Shown one piece after another: positions 22,474 through 30,562 of a stretch of DNA of 33,654 nucleotides. This DNA is from Syntrophaceae bacterium UBA1411. Lineage in GTDB: Bacteria; Desulfobacterota; Syntrophia; Syntrophales; Smithellaceae. The notes under the pieces were generated by a model. It was not told where the DNA came from. It was given only the letters and a program-made list of their open reading frames with translations, and did not search any database. Position 1 is the first letter of the stretch, and each line of letters begins with the position of its first letter. The translations under genes were made by a program, and so were the position numbers. The stretch spans positions 78,168-111,821 of the forward strand of contig DBPV01000102.1 of NCBI GenBank assembly GCA_002304995.1, in the 5' to 3' direction.

Positions 22474-24750
22474 ATGACCCGAAGCAGATGCCTTCTGTCA
22501 GCCATCGTGGCGGCGGTGCTTCTCCTGTCCGGATGCGCCGCGGCATTCAACAGCCGGGGACTCAATCTCGCCGCCGAGGCCAACTTCTCGCAGATCGTCC
22601 GCGAGTTCGAACCGGCCGAGGACCGGTTGTCCGGCCTCGCCTTTCAGGATCTGATATATCTGTGCTCCGCCTACGGCGAACTCAAAAACTATCGCAAGCT
22701 TTTTCCCTGTCTGGAGGCGGCCCAGGTCAAGGTCAATGCCGGAGATTTCACCGCCGATGCCTGGAACCACTCAGCGACGCCTTCCCGCCTCAAGGCCATT
22801 GCGCTCATTGAACTGGGGCAGTACGCAGAAGCCGTCCGGGCCGCCGAAGCGGCCGACAAATTCGTCACGGACAAGGGGCTCACCACGTTTGAGCAGGTCA
22901 AAGTCCTGGAAGTGCTGGGTCTCGCCTACGCGCTGGCCGGCCAAACGGACAAGGCCGGCGTTGTCGTGCAGCGTCTGAAAGACGTCTATCTGGGCTATCC
23001 CTACATGCTCGTCAAGGACGACCGCAACATCGCGCTCGCCAAAATCTACATCACCCTGAAGAAGTATCCGGAAGCAATCGCGGTGGTATCCTACAAATTC
23101 GAGGATTCGAACGCTTTTCTTAAAAGCATCGGCGGCTGGGACGTTTTCGTCAACAACAAGCTGACGTTCGAATTCATGAAGAACAAAAGCCTCTTCGAGG
23201 TGGGCCGGTTCGCCGACGCCAAGGCCGGCTACGACGCGCTTCTGGCCTATCCCTACATGGCGGACCGCGGCGAGATGTACTGGATCATTCTGTACGACCG
23301 GGGACGGATCGCCGAAAAAGAGGGACGACGCGGGGAGGCGATCCGCTTTTATGAAAAAGCCGTGGAGGTCATCGAACAGCAGCGCGCCACGATCAGCGTC
23401 GAGGCGGGAAAAATCGGCTTCGTCGGAGACAAGCAGGCCGTTTACGCCCGGCTGATCACGCTTCTCGTCGAAGACGGACAGCAGGCCAAAGCGTTTGAGT
23501 ATGTGGAGCGCTCGAAATCCCGCGCTCTGGTCGACCTCCTGGCCGGCAAGAAAGACTTCGTCGTCCGGGAAACCGGCCGCGAAGAACAGGTGCGGCAGGC
23601 GCTGGCCGCCGCCGACCGGTCCGAGGCGGAGCTTTTGGCGCTGGATAAAAATCTGAACAAGTCGCGCACCCGAGGCATCGCCATCCGGGCGAAAGAGGAC
23701 CTGCAAAAAGAAGCGCCGGAACTCGCGTCTTTGGTCTCGGTCGCCGCCACGCCCGCCTCCGAAATACGGTCCTTCCTGGCGCGGGGCGAAACGCTTGTCG
23801 AATACTATTACACGGACGCGGATCTGCTGGTCTTCATTCTTTCCGCAAACGGCCTGCAAAGCGCGAAGCTGCCGCTGGCGGGGCTGGCCGATGACGTCGC
23901 CGCTTTCCGGCGCGCCCTGGAAAATCCGCGCTCCCGGGAAACGGCGGGATTTGCCGCAAGGCTGCACCAGCGGTTGTTCAAACCGCTGGAAACGGCGCTC
24001 AGCGGCCGTCAACTGGTTCTCGTCCCGCACGGAATTCTGCACTACATCCCCTTCAACGCGCTCTACGACGGAAAAAACTTTCTCATCGACCGCTATGAAA
24101 TCCGCCTGATGCCCAGCGCGAGCGCCATGCGCTACCTCAAGGATGCACCCAAAGACGCGCCGGGCGGCATCCTGGTGCTGGGAAATCCCGATCTGGGCGA
24201 TCCCCGCTCCGATCTGGCCTTTGCCCAGCAGGAAGCGCTGGAAGTCGCAAAAACCTGGCCTCGCTCCCGGGTGTTTTTGCGCCGGGACGCGACGGAAGAC
24301 GTCGTGCGCCGTTACGGAAGCGACTACCGCTACATCCACTTTGCCACGCACGGACGGTTTTCACCGGATCGCCCGCTTGCCTCCGCTCTGCTTTTGGCGC
24401 CCGACGCCCGCTCGAACGGTCTTTTGACCGTGGACAAGCTCTATTCTCTGCAGCTCGGAGCCGGTCTGGTGACGCTGAGCGCCTGTGAAACGGGGCTCGG
24501 CAAGGTGTCCAGCGGAGACGACCTGGTGGGGCTGACACGGGGATTTCTCTATGCCGGAGCAAACGCAATCGTGGCGAGCCTCTGGCAGGTGGACGATCTG
24601 GCCACGTCCTATCTGATGATCCGGTTTTACCGCGAACTGCAGAAAACCGACAAGCTGACCGCGCTGCGCCGCGCCCAGCTCGAGACCCGCCGGAAATATC
24701 CTCATCCCTACTACTGGGCGTCTTTCCAGTTAACCGGAAACGCCCGTTAG
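22474..24750 (+). CDS. Lipoprotein with TPR-like repeats and C-terminal CHAT protease domain
   Basis: 758 aa, ribosome site AAGGAG. Residues 1-21 form a lipoprotein signal with lipobox LSGC (Cys21), so the protein is tethered outside the cytoplasm. About 30-360 is helical TPR-like sequence (ALIELGQYAEAVRAAEAAD; GRIAEKEGRRGEAIRFYEKAVEVIE). A linker follows, then from about 480 a CHAT caspase-like domain: VLVPHGILHYIPFNAL, catalytic His626 in HFATHGRFS, and Cys671 in LSACETGLG, then FLYAGANAIVASLWQVDD. Both catalytic residues are present, so it should be an active cysteine peptidase. Its target is unknown. The stop codon overlaps the stop of the convergent MBL gene. Confidence 0.92.
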   Translation: MTRSRCLLSAIVAAVLLLSGCAAAFNSRGLNLAAEANFSQIVREFEPAEDRLSGLAFQDLIYLCSAYGELKNYRKLFPCLEAAQVKVNAGDFTADAWNHSATPSRLKAIALIELGQYAEAVRAAEAADKFVTDKGLTTFEQVKVLEVLGLAYALAGQTDKAGVVVQRLKDVYLGYPYMLVKDDRNIALAKIYITLKKYPEAIAVVSYKFEDSNAFLKSIGGWDVFVNNKLTFEFMKNKSLFEVGRFADAKAGYDALLAYPYMADRGEMYWIILYDRGRIAEKEGRRGEAIRFYEKAVEVIEQQRATISVEAGKIGFVGDKQAVYARLITLLVEDGQQAKAFEYVERSKSRALVDLLAGKKDFVVRETGREEQVRQALAAADRSEAELLALDKNLNKSRTRGIAIRAKEDLQKEAPELASLVSVAATPASEIRSFLARGETLVEYYYTDADLLVFILSANGLQSAKLPLAGLADDVAAFRRALENPRSRETAGFAARLHQRLFKPLETALSGRQLVLVPHGILHYIPFNALYDGKNFLIDRYEIRLMPSASAMRYLKDAPKDAPGGILVLGNPDLGDPRSDLAFAQQEALEVAKTWPRSRVFLRRDATEDVVRRYGSDYRYIHFATHGRFSPDRPLASALLLAPDARSNGLLTVDKLYSLQLGAGLVTLSACETGLGKVSSGDDLVGLTRGFLYAGANAIVASLWQVDDLATSYLMIRFYRELQKTDKLTALRRAQLETRRKYPHPYYWASFQLTGNAR

Positions 24751-26477
24751 CCGCCGGCCGGCGTTTCCTCGTCCACCGGCGCCAGGCCGAATCCGCCGGA
24801 CTGCACGTGCAGTTGCATACCGCAGAGGCAAAACCGCCGGTTAAACGACCGGAGCCGCACCTCTTCGTGAGCGGAAAGCGATGAATTGTCCCGGCCCGCG
24901 CAATAAATGTCGATCCGGCAGCTTTCCCCGACGGCAGCCGTGGACACGACAAGACCGGACAGCCGGCGTCTGCCGAGCCAGCAGAGAAAATCCAGGAACG
25001 CATCGGTAAAGCGCCCGGCGGCCAGGCGGATAAACGGCAGATCTTCGGCCGGCGTGAACACGAGATCGGGCCGGTTGGCCTCCGGCCGGTGGCCGATGCG
25101 CAGAATCAGCGCCGCCAGATATTTTTCGTAATCGTCCGCGTCGTCGATGACGGACGCGTCGCACTCAGGCCCCCCGTGCCACGCTTCGACGACCTCATGA
25201 ATAAGAGCGTTCACATCGGCCGGAATAAACTCCTCGAGGTTGCGCCGCCCGCCGGCGACGCCGATGAAATCCAAAAGCAGAGCGGTGCCGCGGTTGACCA
25301 GCGAGCGCGGCACAATAGCGCCAAGCGGACGCGGGTCGAAAAGAGATCGCAGCTTTTCAACGACGGCCAGGGCGGCATGCGCAAATTCCACACGACGGAT
25401 TTTTCCCGCATCGAGACAGCGGCACAGCTCCCGGAAATCGAGCAGGCCGGCGTCGATGCGGTCCATATCCATGGCCAGCCGGCAGCGGTTCGCCGCTTCG
25501 GTCTCCTCCAGCCTCTCCAGCTGATAGGCCGTGTAAAGCAGCCGGCCCGCTATCGCGGAAAAGACTTCCTCCGCCTCATCGATGAGTTCCAGCGCATAAT
25601 CCGTAATTTGAAACAGACGATCCTCAGTCATCGGGCGCACATCGCCCAGCGCGACCGTCTTTTGCTCCAGCCTGACCAATATTTCACGGGCCTTGTCCGC
25701 CGGAATAACGCCCCCGTGGCCGGGATAGCAAAAGCGGATGGGCAGGTGCTCCAAAAGCCAGCGGACCTGCCCGAGCGTTGCGAGGTAATCGTCCCGATGC
25801 CAGCCGGAAATACCCGCCACCATCGGATTGGCCGCCGCCAGCAAATCGCCGATAAACAAAACCTCTCCCGCGCGGATGCACAGGCTGTCCGGGCTGTGGC
25901 CGCGCGCCGGATAGATCTCCAGATGATCGCCGCCGCCCAGCGAAGCGGTTTGCCGGACAATCGTCTGTCCGGGACCGGCGGCAATGCTCTCGATCCGCAG
26001 CGTCAGGAGAACTCCCGGCGCAAGAGCAATGCGGCGGGTCATCTTTTTTTTCCGGTCCTGTCCGGTGAAAAGACGGATATCCGGCTGCAGCGATGGAAAT
26101 GGAACGCCGTAAAGTTCGGCAATGGTTTTGAACCTGTCTCCCTCCAGCAGATAATCGGCGCCCTCTTCCTGGGCGGCAATCCAGACGGAGGCGGTCGTCC
26201 AGATCTGCCGGTGGCTCGCCAGTTGCAGCGTATGGTCGATGTGACAGTGGGTGAGGTAAATCACGACCGGCCGGTTTTTCTCCCGCTCACAATCCCGGAT
26301 GACGCGCGCCAGATCATGCGTCTGAGAGACAAGCGCCCCCGCGTCGATGAGCACGATCTGCTCCGGCGTGCAAATGAGGCAGGAATTGGAGGAAAGCAGG
26401 TCCGGTTTCCGCAGATACGGGTAGATGAAAGCCTGCCGGGTTCCGCCCAGCGGCTGCCAGACCTGATTGATCAGCAA
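24747..26477 (-). CDS. MBL-fold metallo-hydrolase fused to a degenerate histidine-kinase-like domain
   Basis: 576 aa from a TTG at 26477: GGAG lies 6 nt upstream, whereas the longer ATG reading (26552) would start inside the -35 box of the gene's promoter. The N-terminal half has a full MBL metal site: His77, His79, Asp81, His82 (THCHIDH), RGHSPDS, FIGDLL and YPGHG. After about 300 comes a helical region resembling a kinase dimerisation domain (EEFIPADVNALIHEVVEAW). Then a HATPase-like fold follows (LPFIRLAAGRFTDAFLDFLCWLG; GLVVSTAAVGESCRIDIYCAG; final GMQLHVQSGGFGL). The N-box Asn and the DxGxG box are missing, so ATP binding is probably lost. Substrate unknown; the MBL part may be a thioesterase- or lactonase-type hydrolase. 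Confidence 0.85.
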   Translation of the reverse strand: MLINQVWQPLGGTRQAFIYPYLRKPDLLSSNSCLICTPEQIVLIDAGALVSQTHDLARVIRDCEREKNRPVVIYLTHCHIDHTLQLASHRQIWTTASVWIAAQEEGADYLLEGDRFKTIAELYGVPFPSLQPDIRLFTGQDRKKKMTRRIALAPGVLLTLRIESIAAGPGQTIVRQTASLGGGDHLEIYPARGHSPDSLCIRAGEVLFIGDLLAAANPMVAGISGWHRDDYLATLGQVRWLLEHLPIRFCYPGHGGVIPADKAREILVRLEQKTVALGDVRPMTEDRLFQITDYALELIDEAEEVFSAIAGRLLYTAYQLERLEETEAANRCRLAMDMDRIDAGLLDFRELCRCLDAGKIRRVEFAHAALAVVEKLRSLFDPRPLGAIVPRSLVNRGTALLLDFIGVAGGRRNLEEFIPADVNALIHEVVEAWHGGPECDASVIDDADDYEKYLAALILRIGHRPEANRPDLVFTPAEDLPFIRLAAGRFTDAFLDFLCWLGRRRLSGLVVSTAAVGESCRIDIYCAGRDNSSLSAHEEVRLRSFNRRFCLCGMQLHVQSGGFGLAPVDEETPAGG

Positions 26478-26523
26478 GGCCGTCTCCTTTTTACGGTCGC
26501 GTCGACCGGAAGCTCGTTTACGA

Positions 26524-26552
26524 AACGTAGCGGAAGAAGGCTCCGAAGTCAA
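26524..26552 (-). promoter_or_regulatory. Promoter of the MBL-fold gene
   Basis: Minus-strand TTGACT (26552-26547), 17 bp, TACGTT (26529-26524); predicted start near 26517, 40 nt before the TTG start codon. Confidence 0.62.
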
Positions 26553-26560
26553 GAAAGCCG

Positions 26561-26600
26561 TCCGGATGGACGCCCGCGCAAGCGCGGACGTCCATCCGGA
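26561..26600 (-). terminator. Strong hairpin after the second acyl-CoA ligase gene
   Basis: A stem of about 18 bp with one C-A mismatch, CCGGATGGACG ... CGTCCATCCGG, closing an inner CCGCGC-AA-GCGCGG. It follows the ligase stop by 22 nt. There is no clean T-run, so it is a weak intrinsic terminator at best, or a hairpin that blocks 3' decay. Confidence 0.6.
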
Positions 26601-26622
26601 AAGGAAGTTTGAGAAGCAACCG

Positions 26623-28266
26623 TCAGGAGCGGTACTGCTCCCTCAGCCACTTTTTGTTGATTTTGCCGATGCCGGTCTTGGCGATCTGATCGACGATTTC
26701 ATAGCGATCCGGCACACCGTACTTCGGCAGGAGCCCCTGTCGGGCAAAGATCTGCATGTGGCTTTTGAACTCCGCCGCGCCGACCGGCTTTGGATATTCT
26801 GGCTTCAGCACCACGAGAATGAGCGGCCGCTCGCCCCACTTGTCGTCCGGTACGCCGATGGCCGCCGATTCCAGAACCGCCTCGTGCTGGCCGATCATAT
26901 TCTCCAGATCCAGAGAGGACACCCATTCACCGCCGCTCTTGATCACATCCTTGATGCGGTCGGTGATCTGCAGATAGCCGTTGTCCACGTGACCGACGTC
27001 GCCTGTGTGCAGCCAGCCCTCGCGCCAGAGGTCTTCTGTTTTGTCGGGTGCGTCGACGTAGGTCTGCGTCAGCCACGGCGACCGGAGTACGACTTCTCCC
27101 GAGGAGACGCCGTCATGCGGCAGGGGCCGCTCGTCGGGATCCACCACGCGGATTTCCGCCAGGGGAATGGGAAGACCGGTTCGCGTCACGGTGTCGAGCA
27201 TTTCATCTTCATCCCTCACCAAACCGTCCGGTTTGGGCACGCCGATGCTGATCACCGGGCAGGTTTCCGACATGCCGTAGCCGGTGAAAACGGTGATGCC
27301 CGCCTCCATAGCCGTTTTGGCCAGGCCCTTGGTCAGGCGCGATCCGCCGATCATCACTTTCCAACCGCCAAGATCGATGTTTTTCGCCGTCGGGCTGGTC
27401 AGAATCATCTGGAGCACCGTCGGAACACAGTGCGAGAAAGTGACTTTTTCCCGCTCAACCAGCCTGAGCAGCATTTCCGGTTCATACTTGCCGGGATAAA
27501 CCTGCTTGGCGCCCAGCAGCGTGGCGACGTAGGGCAGGCCCCAGGCATGCACGTGAAACATCGGCGTGATCGGCATGTAAACGTCGTCGGAGCGGAAGCG
27601 GCCGATCGTCGCGTAGGAGCCCAGCGCCACCGCCACCGAAAACGTATGCAGCATCAACTGGCGGTGGGAGTAGTGAACCCCCTTGGGCAGGCCGGTTGTT
27701 CCGGTGGTGTAAAAGGTTGTGGCCCTGGTGTTTTCATCCAGATCGGGAAAGTTGTAGGTTGTTGCGGCCGCGGCCATCAGCGTTTCATACTCTCCGGCAA
27801 CGGGAAAAGCGGTCGCGGGCACAGCGCCGTCTTTGGCAATGACGACAACGGTCCGCACCGTCGTCAGCTGCTCGCGGATTTCCGTGAGGATCGGCAGAAA
27901 ATCGGTATTAATGATGACGACCTTCGCCTGGGCGTGGTTGAGGGTGTACACAATCTGGTCGGCGGAGAGCCGCCAGTTGACGGTCTGTAAAACCGCGCCG
28001 ATCATGGGAATGGCGAAAAACCCTTCCAGATAGCGGTGACTGTCATAATCGAAAACGGCGACCGTATCCCCCCCGGCGACGCGCAGATCGGCCAAAACGT
28101 TGGCGAGACGGGATATCCGCTCATTCAATGTCCGGTACGTGTAACGGGATTCGTCCCGGTAGACAATCTCCTGGTCCGGCGCATAGATCAGAGGGGTGTT
28201 CAAGAGTTTCTTGATGATTAACGGGTACGCGTAAGGCTCTCCTGCAAGATAAGTTTTTTCGGGCAT
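26623..28266 (-). CDS. Fatty-acid/acyl-CoA ligase (AMP-forming), second copy
   Basis: 547 aa from the ATG at 28266, with AAGGAG 6 nt upstream; the frame's extension to 28320 has no ribosome site. Motifs: YTTGTTGLPKGV (A3), HVHAWGLPYV, GYGMSETCPV (A5), EGWLHTGDVG (A7), DRIKDVIKSGGEWVSSLDLE (A8), and catalytic Lys in KTGIGKINKKWL at the end. The A8 form with GGEWVSS is typical of medium- to long-chain FadD-like ligases of the AlkK group. It is distinct from the first ligase (17898). An operator-like palindrome and a good promoter lie upstream, with a leader of about 235 nt. Confidence 0.93.
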   Translation of the reverse strand: MPEKTYLAGEPYAYPLIIKKLLNTPLIYAPDQEIVYRDESRYTYRTLNERISRLANVLADLRVAGGDTVAVFDYDSHRYLEGFFAIPMIGAVLQTVNWRLSADQIVYTLNHAQAKVVIINTDFLPILTEIREQLTTVRTVVVIAKDGAVPATAFPVAGEYETLMAAAATTYNFPDLDENTRATTFYTTGTTGLPKGVHYSHRQLMLHTFSVAVALGSYATIGRFRSDDVYMPITPMFHVHAWGLPYVATLLGAKQVYPGKYEPEMLLRLVEREKVTFSHCVPTVLQMILTSPTAKNIDLGGWKVMIGGSRLTKGLAKTAMEAGITVFTGYGMSETCPVISIGVPKPDGLVRDEDEMLDTVTRTGLPIPLAEIRVVDPDERPLPHDGVSSGEVVLRSPWLTQTYVDAPDKTEDLWREGWLHTGDVGHVDNGYLQITDRIKDVIKSGGEWVSSLDLENMIGQHEAVLESAAIGVPDDKWGERPLILVVLKPEYPKPVGAAEFKSHMQIFARQGLLPKYGVPDRYEIVDQIAKTGIGKINKKWLREQYRS

Positions 28267-28288
28267 ATGCTTCTCCTTGTTTTTTTGC

Positions 28289-28431
28289 GTTGCCCTGAAA
28301 AAACATCTGCGCTGCGGCAATTATGAACTTCTTCCGGATATTCCTCCGAAAGGGCGATGCAGGACGATGATTTTTACAAACCGTCAACCGCCGGCGCCCG
28401 CGCATAATCGGCAAAAGATGCTCAGGGCAAC
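28289..28431 (-). promoter_or_regulatory. Possible structured 5' leader of the second ligase mRNA
   Basis: Inside the 235-nt leader, the 10-mers GTTGCCCTGA (28289-28298) and TCAGGGCAAC (28422-28431) are perfect complements. They could close a domain of about 140 nt that contains further small hairpins. I do not match it to a known RNA class. The rest of 28267-28712 holds no gene I can support; short frames there overlap other genes or lack ribosome sites. Confidence 0.4.
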
Positions 28432-28508
28432 TTGCTCGGGAATAGGCATATTGAACGGCCAGACGGGGATCATGTGCCCATTCCAAAGCAAGTTTCCCTT
28501 TGGATGCC

Positions 28509-28537
28509 ATGATACGAAAACCCTAACTGCAAGTCAA
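28509..28537 (-). promoter_or_regulatory. Sigma-70 promoter of the second acyl-CoA ligase gene
   Basis: Minus-strand TTGACT (28537-28532), 17 bp, TATCAT (28514-28509). Predicted start is near 28502. Confidence 0.75.
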
Positions 28538-28542
28538 CATTT

Positions 28543-28561
28543 TTCTGACCTGCGGTCAGAA
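28543..28561. promoter_or_regulatory. Operator-like palindrome upstream of the second ligase
   Basis: A perfect dyad TTCTGACC-TGC-GGTCAGAA, 5 bp upstream of the -35 box (centred near -50). The form resembles sites of TetR-family fatty-acid regulators, but I cannot assign the protein, and no such regulator gene is in the window. Confidence 0.65.
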
Positions 28562-28712
28562 TATTTTTATAAACACCGGAATTTTGTTATTTAACGAAAA
28601 GATAGGTATGATGCGCGATTTAAAAATTCATCTCGCCGGGAGAAGACTTGCCCGTTTGCGGCATCGGCCCCGCTCCTCGCGCCGGCCGCGTCACAGCATG
28701 ACGCAACCTCGC

Positions 28713-29084
28713 CTATCTCATTTTGTCGGCGATGCTCTGCTGGTAGGCTTCCACGACCAGCCTGATCTTGCCCGGCCACTCATTGCGCTCGGCCATGATA
28801 AAAATGAAGTAAGGTCTTTTGGGGGCCAGCCGGATGAAATAGTAGCGGTCGTCTCTGGCAATCAGTATGTCCTCGACGGACGGCTGCTCGCCGACAAATG
28901 GGGCGGCTTTGATTTTGGACTGCACAATGCCGGTCAGATAAGCGGCAATCGCGGACGGATCGGTTTCCGGACCCTTGCCGAGCGCCGCGACCGTAATTCC
29001 GTCCTCGATGAGAACGATTCCCGCCGCGCTAAAGCCGGGCAATTCAGACGCAATGGCTTGGAGAACGGTTTGCAGCTTCTGCAT
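28713..29084 (-). CDS. Roadblock/LC7-domain protein
   Basis: 123 aa; GAGGGGGG precedes the ATG. A single roadblock fold spans the protein: LQAIASELPGFSAAGIVLIEDGITVAAL, the middle helix DPSAIAAYLTGIVQ, DILIARDDRYYFIRLAP, and C-terminal helix KIRLVVEAYQQSIAD. Roadblock proteins dimerise and commonly regulate small Ras-like GTPases (for example MglB acting on MglA). No GTPase gene is in the window. It is the last gene of the seven-gene cluster, 66 nt after the 93-aa unknown gene, and more divergent than the other two roadblock domains here. Confidence 0.82.
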   Translation of the reverse strand: MQKLQTVLQAIASELPGFSAAGIVLIEDGITVAALGKGPETDPSAIAAYLTGIVQSKIKAAPFVGEQPSVEDILIARDDRYYFIRLAPKRPYFIFIMAERNEWPGKIRLVVEAYQQSIADKMR

Positions 29085-29150
29085 AGACCCCCCTCTTTCT
29101 TTTTGTAGGAAGGAAAAAGACGATCGCCTCCGTCATCGAGGCCCTTCCGG

Positions 29151-29432
29151 TTAAACCGTCTGGAAGGTCCGGTAAATCAATTGCTGAATCTCCTCTGAAG
29201 AGTCGATGTAAAAGATCTGACAGGTTTCATTTCCTTCGACTCCCTTTATAATATATTTTCCGCTTTTTCGCACCCGAAAAAAAGGCTTCGGAAAGTGGGG
29301 AAAATACTCCAGTGTTCCGAGCTTTTCCAGACTTTTGATGAAAGTCGCTCCGATGCGCCCGTCGAACAGAACTTCCCGGATAACGACACCGTCGAGGCAC
29401 TCTTCAACGACTCTGGTTTCCAGCACTTTCAC
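29151..29432 (-). CDS. 93-aa protein translationally coupled to the aminotransferase gene, unknown
   Basis: The frame continues upstream within the aminotransferase gene, but the natural start is a GTG at 29432 whose last bases form the aminotransferase stop (GTGA). This gives 93 aa starting VKVLETRVVEECLDGVVIRE. Without it the gap would be 344 nt. The protein has no signal or membrane segment. It contains one Cys in its N-terminal part (EECLDG) and another in NETCQIFYIDSSEEI, and looks like a small alpha/beta domain. The tight coupling suggests a partner of the PLP enzyme, perhaps a sulfur acceptor or stabilising subunit; this is inference. I do not recognise a family. Confidence 0.75.
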   Translation of the reverse strand: MKVLETRVVEECLDGVVIREVLFDGRIGATFIKSLEKLGTLEYFPHFPKPFFRVRKSGKYIIKGVEGNETCQIFYIDSSEEIQQLIYRTFQTV

Positions 29433-30562
29433 GTTTGTCCCGTTATGGTTTTCAACGCCTGCAGAAAGGTTTCCACTTCGCCGTGGTGGTTGGCGGCGGA
29501 AAAACTGACGCGGATCGCGCCTTCGGGAAAAGTTCCCAGTTCCCTGTGCATCAGCGGCGCGCAGTGAAGCCCCGTCCGCACACGGATGTCGAAGGCATCC
29601 TTCAACACATATCCGATATCCGCGGCCGGCCAGTGATCGATGTTGAAACAAACGATGCCGCTGGAATTTCTTTCCGGCCGCTCCGAATAAACGGTGACGC
29701 CGTCAAATTTTTCCAGCTCCTCCACCAGATGGCGCGTCAGGTCTATTTTTTGTTTTCCAATGGATGAAAGCCCCCGGGCAAGAATTCCATCGAGCGAATG
29801 AGCAAGCCCCGCGATCCCCGGCTCGTTCAGCGTTCCCGCCTCATATTTGATCGGCCAGGCGTCGGGCATGAGTTCCAGGTCGCTGCGGATGCCCGTCCCG
29901 CCGGATTTCCAGATCCGCAGGTCGAGCTCCCTGCCGACGATCAACCCACCCACGCCTTTGGGCCCCAGGAGCGCTTTATGGCCGGTAAAAGCGAGAGCCG
30001 CGAGCGGCATGGACGAAAAATCGACAGCGATGGCGCCCGCAGATTGCGAGGCGTCAACGATCAGGGGAATGCCGCGGGCTTCGCAAAGAGAGTAGATCGC
30101 GCCGATATCCGCTTCCGCGCCGGTTACATTGGAGATGTGGTTCACGACGGCCAGGCCTGTCTCCCGGGTCAGGGCGTTTTCAAATCGCCTGCCGTCCAGA
30201 ATACCGGGGGGCGGACAGCGCACCGTATCCACATGCACGCCTCCCGCCAGGCAAAGATAGGACAGCGGACGCAGAACGGCGTTGTGTTCGCGGGTTGTTG
30301 TCACGACGCGGCTTCCCGGCCGGACCAGGCCGTTGATGGCCATATTCAAAGCTTCCGTGGAGCCAGAGCAAAAGATCACCCGCGACGGATCGGAAAAATG
30401 AAACAGCCCGGCAATTTTCTCCCGGCAAACGGTGATGACCGATTTCTGCGTCACATCTTCGCGGTAGAGGTTGGACGGCGGCAGGGCGAGACATTGTCCC
30501 ATCGCGGCCGCCGTCCCCTCCGGCTTCGGATAGCTGGTCGCCGCATTGTTGAAATAGATCAA
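29429..30562 (-). CDS. Class V aminotransferase, cysteine desulfurase-like
   Basis: 377 aa from a TTG at 30562 that overlaps the roadblock stop (TTGA), with GGAG 8 nt upstream. PLP-fold motifs: N-terminal YFNNAATSYPKP, SGSTEALNMAI, TTTREHNAVLRPL, VVNHISNVTGAEADI, LIVDASQSAGAI, the PLP Lys196 in FTGHKALLGPKGVGG, and a candidate persulfide Cys334 in RTGLHCAP. Cys334 with the RTGxHCA context is as in SufS/CsdA-type group II enzymes. It would release sulfur from cysteine, or a related beta-elimination. No Fe-S scaffold genes (iscU, sufBCD) are nearby; it is embedded among roadblock genes, so a housekeeping Fe-S role is doubtful. Confidence 0.9.
   Translation of the reverse strand: MIYFNNAATSYPKPEGTAAAMGQCLALPPSNLYREDVTQKSVITVCREKIAGLFHFSDPSRVIFCSGSTEALNMAINGLVRPGSRVVTTTREHNAVLRPLSYLCLAGGVHVDTVRCPPPGILDGRRFENALTRETGLAVVNHISNVTGAEADIGAIYSLCEARGIPLIVDASQSAGAIAVDFSSMPLAALAFTGHKALLGPKGVGGLIVGRELDLRIWKSGGTGIRSDLELMPDAWPIKYEAGTLNEPGIAGLAHSLDGILARGLSSIGKQKIDLTRHLVEELEKFDGVTVYSERPERNSSGIVCFNIDHWPAADIGYVLKDAFDIRVRTGLHCAPLMHRELGTFPEGAIRVSFSAANHHGEVETFLQALKTITGQT

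Noticed and set aside
22771..24351. 526-codon minus-strand frame opposite the CHAT gene
   Set aside because: Shadow of the CHAT/TPR coding strand; no ribosome site or recognisable domain.
26478..26552. ATG start of the MBL gene at 26552 (601 aa)
   Set aside because: It lies inside the predicted -35 box and has no ribosome site; the TTG at 26477 has GGAG at ideal spacing.
25089..26612. 507-codon plus-strand frame opposite the MBL gene
   Set aside because: Opposite an intact metallo-hydrolase; product has no recognisable fold. The similar frame 26467-27990 opposite the ligase is rejected for the same reason.
28121..28510. 129-codon minus-strand frame in the leader and start of the second ligase
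   Set aside because: Overlaps the ligase gene in another frame, no ribosome site, no recognisable sequence.
28584..29108. Plus-strand frame opposite the third roadblock gene
   Set aside because: Antisense to a clear roadblock fold; product looks like shadow sequence.
29433..29651. N-terminal part of a 166-codon frame overlapping the aminotransferase
   Set aside because: Arg/Pro-rich shadow of the aminotransferase C-terminus; the coupled GTG at 29432 is the sensible start.
29429..30562. Housekeeping iscS/sufS assignment for the class V aminotransferase
   Set aside because: The active-site residues fit the family, but there are no Fe-S assembly genes nearby and the context is roadblock genes, so I keep the general name without a symbol.
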